Positions 27,514 to 37,502 of a stretch of 64,000 nt of DNA are shown here, in pieces (within the stretch, counting starts at the first letter, position 1; every line of letters starts with the position of its first letter). The DNA comes from Bacteroidota bacterium. Lineage in GTDB: Bacteria; Bacteroidota; Ignavibacteria; Palsa-1295. The stretch is from contig JAUZNX010000002.1 in assembly GCA_030706745.1 (NCBI GenBank), positions 310,001 through 374,000 on the forward strand. Direction: 5' to 3'. The position numbers and the translations under genes are program-made. The notes beneath the pieces were generated by a model. The model did not search any database. It was given only the letters and a program-made list of their open reading frames with translations, and was not told the DNA's origin.

Positions 27514-30045
27514 ATGACGACTCATCAGGAACCGACCGAAGACGAATTACTCATAGAGGAATCTCGCCAGATGCTCGAGCGCATGGCCGAGGAATTCCTC
27601 CATGCCGTGCCAAAACCCTTTCGTGCGGCGGCTCGAGAACTTGATTTCGCAAAGATTTGGACTTCGCATGCGCGCCTGACACAGACGGCCCTTGGTAAGC
27701 AGGCACTCGTCCGCGAACTGTTGCCGAAGATGGATATTATTGCCATCGATCGATCGCTGACCGAGATCAACGAGCTTCGCGCGTTTGTGATTGCCGGAGA
27801 GAGTCCGGGCTTCGGTGGACTGACGGATATTTCGGGCACTCTCCGCAAACTCGAGATAGAGGGAAGCACGATGTATGTGGAAGAAGCCTTCCGCGTGCTC
27901 GCGGCGATGAAGGCAATGCGAAGTATTCGCGAGTACTTTTCGCATCGGGCAAAAGAGACGCCAGAGATATGGAAGACGGCGATCAAGCTCTTCGACGATC
28001 GCATTCTCGAGCTGCATTTCGATCGGGTCTTTGCGGATGACGGGACAGTCCGCGATTCCGCCAGTCCCGACCTTGGTCGTATCCGCCGAGAGATTCTGCA
28101 AACTGGCGAGCATCTTCGATCTCGGCTAAGTTCGATCCTTCGCAAACTTGCCGAAGGCGAGTACGTACAGGATGCAATCATCACGCAGCGCGAAGGCCGC
28201 TATGTCATTCCGCTCAAGGTTGAGCACAAACGGCGCGTGCCTGGATTTATCCACTCGGTCTCGCAGACCGGACAGACCGTCTTTATCGAACCGAGTGAGA
28301 CGTTGGAGCTAAACAACGAACTTCGTTCGCTCGAATTTGCTGAGCAGCGCGAGATCGACCGCATCATCCGCGGCCTTGCTGATATTTTGCGCGATGCCAT
28401 TCCCCAGTTACGCGCTTCGCTTGGAGCGGCCAGCCATCTTGATTCCATCCATGCAAAAGTTGCATACGCAATTCGAATGGATGCTCACGCGGCAACCGTG
28501 ACCGAACAAGTCGCCGGACGGTCTCGGAGGATTGTACTTCGCGATGCGAGGCATCCGCTGTTGTTAGAGAAGCTTGGACCAACGGGAGCCATACCACTTA
28601 CGCTCGAGCTCGATGAGGACCGGCATACGCTCGTACTGACGGGACCGAACGCCGGTGGTAAGACGGTGCTACTGAAGACTGTTGGTCTGCTCGTCCTGAT
28701 GGCACAAGCGGGGATCCCAATTCCCGTCCAACCGGATAGCCATCTGCCGATGATGGCGGGCGTATTTGTCGAGATCGGAGACTTGCAATCGATCGCCGAC
28801 GATCTCAGTACGTTTAGTTCTCACGTGAAATCGTTGGCCGAGATTCTCTCGAATGTTACGCGGGAGAGCCTCGTGCTCTTTGATGAGATTGGCGGAGGCA
28901 CGGCACCAGAAGAAGGCGGCGCGATCGCCGAAAGTATTCTCGAACACCTGACCCGTATCGGTGCCTTCACGATCGCGACCACGCACTACGGTCGTCTCGC
29001 AGCGTTTGCCGAAAGCACCGCTGGCGCCGTAAACGGTTCGATGGAGTTCAGCCGTGAGACTCTGATGCCGACGTTCCGGTTCCGTGCTGGCGTACCGGGT
29101 AGTTCGCATGCCTTCGAGATCGCGGAGCGGTTCGGGCTGAGACACGGTCTTGTTGAGCGCGCGCGTCACCTGCGTGGTGATGAAGGTGCGCGCCTGGAAG
29201 AATTAGTCAACTCGCTCGATGAGCTGCAGCGTGATGCTCGCGAGCGAAAAGGTGAAGCCGAACGCGAGTTGGGCAAGGCGCGCATCGCGCGGGTCGATTA
29301 CGAGCGCAAGCTTGCTGAGATCGAGGACATTCGGGCGACCGCGAAAGGCCGGGCAACCGACGAGGCCGAGCAAATTCTTCGCCGAGCCAACACCTTCATC
29401 GAGAAGGCGGTCCGCGAAGCGAAGGAGGCCGCGCGCATAGAAGCGAGCGCGCAGCCGAAACCGAGCGGCGCGGAGGAATTGCACGCACTACGCATGCGGC
29501 AGGAGCAAGAACGCAAAGAATTGCTGAAGGCCACCGAGGCGGCCCGCCCGGTGCTAAAACCAGCAAAAGGGGATGTTGCTGTCGTGCTCGAAGCAGGCGC
29601 GAATGTTCGCCTTCGATCGAATCCCGGCCAGATTGGCCGCGTGCTTTCGATTAAAGGCAATGATGTCGAGATCGAAATCGGCTCGCTTCGGATGCGTACC
29701 AAAAAAGATCAGCTCGAAGTGATCGCAAGCAGCGTGGCTCGCGAGAAGCAGCGGGCAAACTCGCACGAAGTCTCCCAGACGACCAAATACTTTGCCCAAG
29801 CTGCTGAGCCGCGAATTGACTTGCGAGGACAATACGGCGACGAGGCGGTCGTTCAGGTCGATCATTTTCTCGATGAGGCCGTCGCGCATGGTCTTGCGCG
29901 CGTCGAGATTATTCATGGTATCGGGACCGGCGCGCTTGCCAAGAGAATTTATCAACATCTGAGGGGGCACAAGTCAGTCGCCACGTACCGTTACGGCGAG
30001 CCACAGGAAGGCGGAGCGGGAGTGACGATTGTGGAGTTGAAGTAG
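27514..30045 (+). CDS. mutS2: Endonuclease MutS2
   Basis: 843 residues from ATG 27514 (the frame is open from 27382, but the extension overlaps the divergent promoter region). It has the MutS core and clamp, Walker A TGPNAGGKTVLLKT, Walker B LVLFDEIGGGTAPEEGG, a coiled coil (about 515-640), a KOW-like segment and a C-terminal Smr domain with DLRGQYGDEA and IIHGIGTGAL. MutS2 acts on recombination intermediates or rescues collided ribosomes, rather than mismatch repair. The usual FDELGAGTDPxEG is FDEIGGGTAPEEG here. A biotin carboxylase follows after 3 nt. Confidence 0.95.
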   Translation: MTTHQEPTEDELLIEESRQMLERMAEEFLHAVPKPFRAAARELDFAKIWTSHARLTQTALGKQALVRELLPKMDIIAIDRSLTEINELRAFVIAGESPGFGGLTDISGTLRKLEIEGSTMYVEEAFRVLAAMKAMRSIREYFSHRAKETPEIWKTAIKLFDDRILELHFDRVFADDGTVRDSASPDLGRIRREILQTGEHLRSRLSSILRKLAEGEYVQDAIITQREGRYVIPLKVEHKRRVPGFIHSVSQTGQTVFIEPSETLELNNELRSLEFAEQREIDRIIRGLADILRDAIPQLRASLGAASHLDSIHAKVAYAIRMDAHAATVTEQVAGRSRRIVLRDARHPLLLEKLGPTGAIPLTLELDEDRHTLVLTGPNAGGKTVLLKTVGLLVLMAQAGIPIPVQPDSHLPMMAGVFVEIGDLQSIADDLSTFSSHVKSLAEILSNVTRESLVLFDEIGGGTAPEEGGAIAESILEHLTRIGAFTIATTHYGRLAAFAESTAGAVNGSMEFSRETLMPTFRFRAGVPGSSHAFEIAERFGLRHGLVERARHLRGDEGARLEELVNSLDELQRDARERKGEAERELGKARIARVDYERKLAEIEDIRATAKGRATDEAEQILRRANTFIEKAVREAKEAARIEASAQPKPSGAEELHALRMRQEQERKELLKATEAARPVLKPAKGDVAVVLEAGANVRLRSNPGQIGRVLSIKGNDVEIEIGSLRMRTKKDQLEVIASSVAREKQRANSHEVSQTTKYFAQAAEPRIDLRGQYGDEAVVQVDHFLDEAVAHGLARVEIIHGIGTGALAKRIYQHLRGHKSVATYRYGEPQEGGAGVTIVELK

Positions 30046-30048
30046 GAC

Positions 30049-31518
30049 ATGCACATCAAGAATGTTTTCATCGCCAACCGTAGTGAGATCGCTCGCCGCG
30101 TGATCCGCTCGGCACATGAGTGCGGATACAGTACCAGCGTCGCATACTCACCGCAGGACGCAACCGCGCTGTTCGTGCGCGAAGCGGACCAGGCATTCGC
30201 GCTTCGGGGAAATCCGCCGCGCGAATCCTATCTCGATATCGAAGAGGTGCTCACTGCGGCTCGCAAGGCGAAGGCCGATGCTGTCCATCCCGGTTACGGA
30301 TTCTTGAGCGAGAACGCAGCATTCAGCGATGCCGTAACGGAGTTCGGGATGAAGTTCATCGGTCCCGACTCGCAGGCGATCGATCTTCTTGGCGATAAGA
30401 CCAAAGCGCGTGCACTCGCGAGGAAGCTTGGCATCCCGACGCCAGATGGCACTGCTACCGAAATCATCGACAGCCAGGAGGGCATCATGGCGGCCCGCAC
30501 GATCGGGTATCCCATCCTGCTCAAAGCTGCGGCCGGTGGCGGCGGAAAGGGCATGCGGCTCGTCGAGCGCGAACAGGATTTGCTCGCAAGTCTCGATCGC
30601 GCGCGGGGTGAAGCACGCACGGCGTTCGGCGATGACCGCGTATATATCGAGAAGTATATCGTGAAGCCGCGGCACATCGAATTCCAGATTCTCGCCGATT
30701 CCCACGGGAATGTCATTCATCTGGGCGAGCGCGAATGTTCCATTCAGCGCCGGCATCAGAAGCTGATCGAGGAATCACCTTCGACGGTGATGACCGAGCA
30801 ACTTAGACGTGAGATGGGCGAAGCTGCGATTGCGCTCATTCGGGAAGCACACTATGAAGGCGCTGGGACGGTCGAATTCTTGGTGGGACAAGACCTCAAG
30901 TATTATTTCCTCGAAGTCAATACTCGTCTGCAAGTCGAGCATCCTGTGACCGAATTTGTGACCGGACTCGATTTGGTCCGCGAGCAATTCCGGATTGCGG
31001 AAGGGTCCAAACTGACCTGGACTCAAACGCAGGTCGAGCAGCGCGGCCATGCGATCGAAGTTCGCATTCAGGCCGAGGATGTCTGGAATGACTTTCTGCC
31101 GAGCTTGGGGCGCATCGCGTATGTGCGGCATCCGGCAGGCGCTTTTATCCGAAACGATAGCGGAATGTTTGATGGCCTGGAGATTTCTGGCTACTATGAT
31201 TCATTACTCTCAAAGCTTATCGTTTGGGATACGGACCGTGCCCTGGCAATTGAGCGGATGAGGCGCGCGCTTGATGAGATGCGTGTCGTGGGAGTCTCCA
31301 CAACAATTCCCTTCGGTCTCTTCGCCATGCAAAATGCTACGTTTCGGAGCGGTGATTTCTCAACCGCCTTCGTCGAGACGGAATTCTCCGAAGCGGTTCG
31401 CAAAGAGGAATCCGCGCGAAAGGAAATGTTAGTACTCCCGGCCTTTGCTGCAGTGGCAAAACACCTGGAACGGAAAAGCGCTCGAGTGCAATTTACAGGG
31501 AGCCCCCAAAATAGTTAG
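30049..31518 (+). CDS. Second biotin carboxylase subunit (AccC-like paralog)
   Basis: 489 residues with the full ATP-grasp biotin carboxylase set: [65 protein letters not shown] and [15 protein letters not shown]. There is no biotinyl domain, so a separate carrier is needed. It is about 40 residues longer at the C-terminus than the AccC at 21527. Such paralogs usually serve propionyl-, methylcrotonyl-, geranyl-CoA or pyruvate carboxylases, but no carboxyltransferase is adjacent. It starts 3 nt after mutS2, so the two are co-transcribed. Confidence 0.92.
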   Translation: MHIKNVFIANRSEIARRVIRSAHECGYSTSVAYSPQDATALFVREADQAFALRGNPPRESYLDIEEVLTAARKAKADAVHPGYGFLSENAAFSDAVTEFGMKFIGPDSQAIDLLGDKTKARALARKLGIPTPDGTATEIIDSQEGIMAARTIGYPILLKAAAGGGGKGMRLVEREQDLLASLDRARGEARTAFGDDRVYIEKYIVKPRHIEFQILADSHGNVIHLGERECSIQRRHQKLIEESPSTVMTEQLRREMGEAAIALIREAHYEGAGTVEFLVGQDLKYYFLEVNTRLQVEHPVTEFVTGLDLVREQFRIAEGSKLTWTQTQVEQRGHAIEVRIQAEDVWNDFLPSLGRIAYVRHPAGAFIRNDSGMFDGLEISGYYDSLLSKLIVWDTDRALAIERMRRALDEMRVVGVSTTIPFGLFAMQNATFRSGDFSTAFVETEFSEAVRKEESARKEMLVLPAFAAVAKHLERKSARVQFTGSPQNS

Positions 31519-31543
31519 TTTGCCACGTATATTGCCTACCTCC

Positions 31544-31816
31544 ATGACTGCTCGACAATGTCCAGTCTGTATGTCGTTGGGCACACTGAGCCCATCGCAC
31601 CGTCGATCCTCGCACGAGACGTTTTTGGCCGTCATCGCGCCATTCGCATACCCCTATCGTTGCTCAGCCTGTAACTGGCGAGGAATGATGGGGCGCACGT
31701 CGCTCATGCGGCATGCCAAACTCAATCTGGCCGTCAATGCCACGCTGTATGGTGTACTCCTGGTCGGATTCTGGAATGTGTTCATCTTGGTCCGAAATAT
31801 TTTGCACCCGACGTGA
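31544..31816 (+). CDS. Small zinc-ribbon membrane protein, unknown function
   Basis: 90 residues from ATG 31544; an upstream in-frame start at 31445 would overlap the carboxylase. Two Cys pairs (QCPVC and RCSAC) about 40 residues apart suggest a zinc ribbon. A single membrane helix at about 66-85 (LYGVLLVGFWNVFILV) ends near the C-terminus. No family recognised. It lies between the biotin carboxylase and purL on the same strand. Confidence 0.55.
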   Translation: MTARQCPVCMSLGTLSPSHRRSSHETFLAVIAPFAYPYRCSACNWRGMMGRTSLMRHAKLNLAVNATLYGVLLVGFWNVFILVRNILHPT

Positions 31817-31864
31817 CTGCTGCAAAATTTTGGACTTATGTGACTTGCTGATTGTTGTGCAGTC

Positions 31865-34156
31865 ATGCAGCCACCGATAACAAGTCTTGAACAAGCCGAA
31901 CGCATTGCCATTGAATTGGGCCTCCTCAAAGAGGAATTCGCCGAGATCGTTTCGATCCTCGGTGGCCGGGTGCCGACCTATACCGAACTAGGCATCTTTT
32001 CCGTCATGTGGAGCGAGCATTGTTCGTACAAGAACTCGATCGCTCAACTCAAGACACTGCCTCGCAAAGGTGGACGCTTGCTTGTTGAAGCTGGTGAAGA
32101 AAATGCCGGGCTCGTCGATATTGGCGATGGACTTGCCGTCGCGTTCAAGATCGAATCCCACAACCATCCTTCGGCCGTTGTTCCGTATGAAGGTGCCGCC
32201 ACTGGCGTTGGAGGCATTCTTCGGGATATTTTCACGATGGGCGCACGGCCCATCGCGGCTTTGAATTCACTGCGATTCGGAGAACTTACCGGCGAACTTT
32301 CGGACCGCACGAAGTTTCTACTGCGTGGCGTGGTGCATGGCATATCCGATTACGGCAATTCGTTTGGTGTGCCGACTGTCGCGGGCGAAGTATACTTTGA
32401 TAAGTGCTATCAAGGAAATCCCCTCGTCAACGCAATGGCCGTTGGCATTGTGGAGCATGGCAAGACGGTTAGCGCGTCGGCCGAAGGCATTGGCAATCTC
32501 GTCATGCTGGTTGGCTCTCGCACGGGACGCGACGGCATCCATGGAGCGAGTCTTCTGGCGAGTGCAGTCTTCAGCGAGGCCGCCGAGTCGCTCCGACCCA
32601 CGGTGCAAGTTGGAGATCCTTTTGCGGAGAAGCTGCTTCTGGAAGCAACACTCGAAGCAATTGCAGCTGGTGTTGTCGTAGGCATGCAGGACATGGGTGC
32701 GGCCGGCATTAGTTGCTGCACATCCGAGATGAGCGCCAAGGCCGGAACTGGCATGATGATCGATCTTAACCGCGTGCCGCTCCGCGAGACCGGCATGTCG
32801 GCATTCGAGATCATGCTTTCAGAGTCGCAGGAGCGAATGCTCGTTGTCGTAGAGCCGGAGGATGTTGCTGCGACCAAAGCGATTTTCGATAAGTGGGACC
32901 TACAGGCGGAGATCATTGGCACAGTCACCGATACTGGCAACGTGGTGATCGACTATTTGGGCGAGCGCGTTGCCGATATTCCTGCGAAGGCGCTCGCGCT
33001 CGGCGGCGATATGACTCCAGTTTATTATCGGGATTCTCACGAACCGAAATACCTGACCGAGACTCGTAAATTCGATCCCATCCAACTCTCCGATGTGGAA
33101 GATGCCGGTGCGGTGCTCCGTACTCTACTTGGCGTGCCATCCATCGCTTCAAAGCGATGGATCTACGAGCAGTATGATTCGATGGTCCGCACAAACTCAC
33201 TCTACCTGACTGGGAGTGATGCGGCGATCGTACGTGTGAAGGGGACTACAAAAGGGCTGGCGATGAAGACCGACTGCAATTCGCGCTACGTCCGGCTCGA
33301 TCCATATCGCGGTACTGTGACCGCTGTTGTGGAGGCGGCTCGGAACATCGCATGCACCGGTGCGACCCCAATTGGCGTTACGAATTGCCTCAACTTTGGC
33401 AATCCGTATGATCCAGAAGTTTATTGGCAATTCAAAGAAGCGATTCGCGGAATGGGCGATGCGTGTCGTGTACTCGGCACTCCGGTGACGGGTGGCAATG
33501 TGAGTTTTTATAATGAGAGCCCCGAAGGAGCGATCTTCCCCACGCCTACTATTGGCATGATCGGACTTATCGAGGATATTACAAAAGTCGTATCGAGTGA
33601 TTTCAAACACGAAGGCGATGCCATCATTTTACTCTCAGTAGCGGGATCAAAGAATATAAGCGATGGTCTTGGCGGTAGCGAGTATCTCTATCAGCGCACG
33701 GGATTGGTTACCGGCGCCGGGCCTGATTGTGATGTTGCGCAAGAAGCCGAGCTTATTCGGTCCTTGATCGAGCTCTCTGAGGCATCGCTGATCCATTCTG
33801 CGCATGATATTAGCGAAGGTGGATTCGCAGTCGCGCTTGCCGAATGCTGCTTCGCGCAGGGCACCGAGCAGCCGCTTGGCGCGAAGATTGGAAATCCGCA
33901 CGAAGGCACTGTTCGCAGAGATGCGATTCTGTTTGCAGAGCGCCAAGGGCGTGTGATCCTTTCTGCTGATCCCGAGAATGTTGCGGCGATTCAGGCGATT
34001 GCGACCAAACATTCATTGAGAGCTTCCCAGATAGGGACTGTTCAAGGGGACCGGCTCGTCATTGGCGAAATAATTGATGAAGCGATTCTGGATTTATTCG
34101 AGATCTACTCGAATGCACTCCCTTCATTGATGGACAAAGAGGTAGCAGTTGCGTAA
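31865..34156 (+). CDS. purL: Phosphoribosylformylglycinamidine synthase subunit PurL
   Basis: 763 residues, the small PurL type that works with PurS and PurQ. It makes formylglycinamidine ribotide from FGAR, glutamine-derived ammonia and ATP in purine synthesis. Motifs: GIFSVMWSEHCSYKNS, KIESHNHPSAVVPYEGAAT, GVGGILRDIFTMGARP and, in the second half, MKTDCNSRYV and SAHDISEGGFAVAL. The N-terminus MQPPITSLEQAERIAIELGL is typical. No other pur genes are in the window. The start follows about 48 nt after the small membrane protein. Confidence 0.97.
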   Translation: MQPPITSLEQAERIAIELGLLKEEFAEIVSILGGRVPTYTELGIFSVMWSEHCSYKNSIAQLKTLPRKGGRLLVEAGEENAGLVDIGDGLAVAFKIESHNHPSAVVPYEGAATGVGGILRDIFTMGARPIAALNSLRFGELTGELSDRTKFLLRGVVHGISDYGNSFGVPTVAGEVYFDKCYQGNPLVNAMAVGIVEHGKTVSASAEGIGNLVMLVGSRTGRDGIHGASLLASAVFSEAAESLRPTVQVGDPFAEKLLLEATLEAIAAGVVVGMQDMGAAGISCCTSEMSAKAGTGMMIDLNRVPLRETGMSAFEIMLSESQERMLVVVEPEDVAATKAIFDKWDLQAEIIGTVTDTGNVVIDYLGERVADIPAKALALGGDMTPVYYRDSHEPKYLTETRKFDPIQLSDVEDAGAVLRTLLGVPSIASKRWIYEQYDSMVRTNSLYLTGSDAAIVRVKGTTKGLAMKTDCNSRYVRLDPYRGTVTAVVEAARNIACTGATPIGVTNCLNFGNPYDPEVYWQFKEAIRGMGDACRVLGTPVTGGNVSFYNESPEGAIFPTPTIGMIGLIEDITKVVSSDFKHEGDAIILLSVAGSKNISDGLGGSEYLYQRTGLVTGAGPDCDVAQEAELIRSLIELSEASLIHSAHDISEGGFAVALAECCFAQGTEQPLGAKIGNPHEGTVRRDAILFAERQGRVILSADPENVAAIQAIATKHSLRASQIGTVQGDRLVIGEIIDEAILDLFEIYSNALPSLMDKEVAVA

Positions 34157-34160
34157 GAGC

Positions 34161-34174
34161 GGGAATATATTCCC
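34161..34174. promoter_or_regulatory. Perfect 14-bp palindrome, possible operator
   Basis: GGGAATATATTCCC lies 4 nt after the purL stop and 23 nt before the histidine kinase start. The symmetric, AT-centred form suits a dimeric regulator site for the kinase-regulator operon; it is too AT-rich in the centre for a strong terminator. Confidence 0.45.
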
Positions 34175-34197
34175 AGTCCCCTGCGGTTCGAGATAAT

Positions 34198-36114
34198 ATG
34201 TTCACAACGCTCCGCGCGAGGGTCTTCGCGGGCTTCTTGTTTATCCTGATGTTACTCGCGGGCTTGGCGGGCTATGCAATCTATTCCCTCGCCTCACTGG
34301 CGGACGTGACCAGTGCCTCGCTCGAAAAGAATGCCGAGCAGAGCCTCGCTGCCAGCAGCATGTATGAGAGTCTCGTGCGGATCGATCAGGCCGAGCTTCG
34401 GATGCTTGCTGCCGATACCGCCGATGCCGGACCCGCCATGGTCGAAGAGCCCGCGCATTTCTACTATGCTCTCACCAAAGCGTGGACCGCCACCGATGCC
34501 CAGGACTCCGCATCACCATTGCTCAATGATATCGAAGTCCGCTGGAGCGAATACAAAGGTCATCTCGATTATTTTTACACATTGGCCTTACACGATCCAC
34601 CGAAAGCCCGACGGTTCTATGAAGATACACTCGAACATGAGATCGACACGTTGAAGGGGAAGAATATCTCGCTTCAAGATTTGAACTTCAATGCGTTCGA
34701 ATCGGCAAAGAGTCAGGAAAAGGCGCGCGCGCGCGGTGCCACGCTCGGTGTGATCCTGGTAGCGGCAATCGCGCTACTCGTCGGTATTGCCGGTAGCTAT
34801 GAAATATCGCGGCGAACCGTCAGGCCTCTGATGGACCTGACCGATCGAGTCAAGGAGCTTCGTGCCGGGCACCTAGAAGCTCACGTGCCAATTCGTGGCG
34901 CGGACGAGATCAGCGACCTCGGATTCGAATTCAACAGGCTGACCGAACGCCTTCGCGAGTTTGAGGCAATGAATGTCAGCGAGATTGTTCGGGAGAAACA
35001 GAAGTCGGAAGCGATCATCGAGTCTATCGATGATCCGCTACTATTGTTCGATGCCGGCGGCAAACTCATTCTGATGAATAAGGCTGCTGAAACGATTACT
35101 GGACGCTCGGAGCAATTGGCGCTCGGAGAATCTCTTCGGAGTCTATTCAGCAATCCTAAAGTACTCAAAGATATCGAGCAGGCACTCGAATATGCTGCAC
35201 GTTCTCTGCATGGCGCTCGAAAAGACGAGTCTGAACTAATGCTGACTTCGCAGCCACCCATTGTGGAGATCGCGCGGGAGAGTTGGCGGCGATATTTTAG
35301 GATTCGGGTCGCCAGAATTGTGGCCGCTGGCTCGCAGTCGCCGCTCGCCGGTGTACTCGTATTGTTCACTGATATTACCCATTTCAAGCGGCTCGACCAG
35401 ATGAAGTCCGACTTCATTGCAAAAGTCTCGCATGAATTCCGCACACCGCTTACTTCCATGACGATGTCGCTTGATATACTTGGAGATGAGTTGGTTGGCT
35501 CGATCAACCCGGAGCAGCGTGACATCATCGAGACATCGAAGCATGATGCAAAACGGCTTTCGAAGCTCATCCGTGACCTGCTAATGCTGGCGCGTTTGGA
35601 GAGTGCAAAGGAAGGGGAAGCGAAAGAAGAGATAGACCTTGCAGAAACGGTGGAGCAACTGGTCCGTTCGATGCAGCCACAGTACAATGAACGTCACGTC
35701 CATCTTATGCATCATCGGGCACCCGAGGGCCGCTTTGAAATAGCGCGGGAGGACTTGACGAGCATTCTCGCGAACTTACTTTCGAACGCGCTCAAGTATA
35801 CTCCCGCTGGAGGTGAAGTATCTGTTTCGGTTGAGTGGCAGGCGCACGTTGGCTGCATCGTGCTTGAAGTTCGCGATACCGGCGTCGGTATCGCTCCGGA
35901 AGATCGTGCTCGCATTTTCGAGAAGTTTTTCCAGATTAAACATCGGGACATGAGCACTCCGGGCTCGGTCGGACTCGGTCTGGCGATTGTACGTGAAATT
36001 GCTGACCGCTATAATGGTTCGGTGGCAGTGGAGAGTGCCCCCGGAAAGGGCAGCACCTTCACTGTCCAACTGCATGTTCGCCGAGTAAAGGAGTCAGCGG
36101 AACAACAGGTATGA
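34198..36114 (+). CDS. Membrane sensor histidine kinase with HAMP and PAS
   Basis: 638 residues. A membrane helix at about 8-32 and another at about 182-200 bracket a periplasmic sensor region of about 150 residues. HAMP follows (about 201-255, PLMDLTDRVKELRAGHLEAH), then a PAS domain (about 265-385), HisKA with the phospho-acceptor in AKVSHEFRTPLTSM (His412), and HATPase (NLLSNALKYT, DTGVGI, GSVGLGLAIV). The layout is that of KinB/NtrB-type kinases. Its stop overlaps the start of the next gene (ATGA), the sigma-54 regulator at 36111, its probable partner. Confidence 0.92.
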   Translation: MFTTLRARVFAGFLFILMLLAGLAGYAIYSLASLADVTSASLEKNAEQSLAASSMYESLVRIDQAELRMLAADTADAGPAMVEEPAHFYYALTKAWTATDAQDSASPLLNDIEVRWSEYKGHLDYFYTLALHDPPKARRFYEDTLEHEIDTLKGKNISLQDLNFNAFESAKSQEKARARGATLGVILVAAIALLVGIAGSYEISRRTVRPLMDLTDRVKELRAGHLEAHVPIRGADEISDLGFEFNRLTERLREFEAMNVSEIVREKQKSEAIIESIDDPLLLFDAGGKLILMNKAAETITGRSEQLALGESLRSLFSNPKVLKDIEQALEYAARSLHGARKDESELMLTSQPPIVEIARESWRRYFRIRVARIVAAGSQSPLAGVLVLFTDITHFKRLDQMKSDFIAKVSHEFRTPLTSMTMSLDILGDELVGSINPEQRDIIETSKHDAKRLSKLIRDLLMLARLESAKEGEAKEEIDLAETVEQLVRSMQPQYNERHVHLMHHRAPEGRFEIAREDLTSILANLLSNALKYTPAGGEVSVSVEWQAHVGCIVLEVRDTGVGIAPEDRARIFEKFFQIKHRDMSTPGSVGLGLAIVREIADRYNGSVAVESAPGKGSTFTVQLHVRRVKESAEQQV

Positions 36115-37472
36115 ATGGGAGAATACTAATCGTTGATGATGAACCGCACATTCTGAAGACGATGACGATTGGCCTTCGTGCGGCAGGCTATGAGGTCACC
36201 GCTTTCGAAGAAGCCGAACTGGCACTGAAGGAGGCCGACCGTGATATTTTTGGGGAGAAGCCATTCGATCTGGCATTCATTGACCTGATGATGTTTCCGA
36301 TGAATGGAATTGTCCTCATGCAGGAGTTGAAGCGGCGTCAGCCTGATCTCACGGTGGTGATCATCACGGCGCATGGGACCGTTGAGACCGCTGTAAGCGC
36401 AATGAAGCAAGGGGCGTTCGATTACCTCCAAAAGCCCTTTGAATTGCGAGAGTTGACCCAGTTTGCCGATCGCGTGATGCAGTCGCATCGGATTCAACTT
36501 CGCTCACAAGCCGAGCATGAGATCATCACTGAAAATCCGGTGTATCTCGGAGTCCTCCGCATGGCCGAGCGCGTGGCGCCATCTCAACTCACAGTGCTCA
36601 TTGAGGGGGAGACCGGCACGGGAAAGGAGTTGGTTGCGAACTTCATTCATGCTCGGAGCGATCGTGCCTCGAAGCCACTGGTCAAAGTCAACTGCGCAGC
36701 CCTCTCATCTGAACTTATTGAAAGCGAACTGTTCGGGCATGTCAAAGGCTCATTTACCGGTGCGCTCAGAGACCGGCAGGGAAGAGTGGAAGCTGCCGAC
36801 GGCGGAACACTCTTTCTCGACGAGGTTGGCGAGATGCCAATCGCCATGCAGGCCAAGCTGTTGCGCTTCCTACAGAGCCGAGAGTACCAGCGGGTTGGCG
36901 AAAATGAGACTCGCCATGCAGATGTGCGCATCATCGCAGCCACAAATAGAAATTTGGAGGAATCGATCGAGCGAGGGGTAATTCGGGAAGATCTCTTCTA
37001 TCGCTTGAGCGGCGTCCGGTTGCTGATACCTCCGCTTAGAATTCGCAAAGAGGATATACTTCCACTGGCCGAGCGGTTCCTATCGGATGCCGTTCGTTCA
37101 AGTTCAACGGAAGCCATGCTGCCTCACCTTTCGGAAGCAGTTCAGACCGCGCTGCTCGAATACGATTGGCGTGGCAATGTTCGTGAGTTGGAGCATGCCA
37201 TGCTGCGCGCTGCAATTCTGGCGGGGCCTCGAGGCACTATCGAACTCCAGGACCTACCAACTCATATCGCGAGGCAGGATCGGGCCGATGGATTCTCTAA
37301 CTTGGTTGGGGAACAGTTGGGTGTCTCGGACAGCCTGAAATCGCTTGAGGAAGTTGAACGAGATCATATTGCCAGGGTTATCGCAAGAACGGCAAGCCTG
37401 GAAGAAGCGGCCCGAGTTTTAAAGATCGATAGCGCGACACTATGGCGAAAGCGCAAAAAATATGCCCTGTGA
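36111..37472 (+). CDS. Sigma-54-dependent response regulator (NtrC family)
   Basis: 453 residues. The receiver (1-125) has phospho-Asp58 in FIDLMMFPMNG and Lys in YLQKPF. The AAA+ domain (about 145-380) has Walker A GETGTGKE, Walker B GGTLFLDEVG and the sigma-54 contact loop as GSFTGA instead of GAFTGA. The C-terminal Fis-type HTH ends ARVLKIDSATLWRKRKKY. It activates sigma-54 promoters when phosphorylated, presumably by the overlapping kinase. The GSFTGA variant is uncommon but need not be inactive. Confidence 0.94.
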   Translation: MNGRILIVDDEPHILKTMTIGLRAAGYEVTAFEEAELALKEADRDIFGEKPFDLAFIDLMMFPMNGIVLMQELKRRQPDLTVVIITAHGTVETAVSAMKQGAFDYLQKPFELRELTQFADRVMQSHRIQLRSQAEHEIITENPVYLGVLRMAERVAPSQLTVLIEGETGTGKELVANFIHARSDRASKPLVKVNCAALSSELIESELFGHVKGSFTGALRDRQGRVEAADGGTLFLDEVGEMPIAMQAKLLRFLQSREYQRVGENETRHADVRIIAATNRNLEESIERGVIREDLFYRLSGVRLLIPPLRIRKEDILPLAERFLSDAVRSSSTEAMLPHLSEAVQTALLEYDWRGNVRELEHAMLRAAILAGPRGTIELQDLPTHIARQDRADGFSNLVGEQLGVSDSLKSLEEVERDHIARVIARTASLEEAARVLKIDSATLWRKRKKYAL

Positions 37473-37502
37473 TTGATGCCGTCACACGGAGCGTACCATT
37501 CC

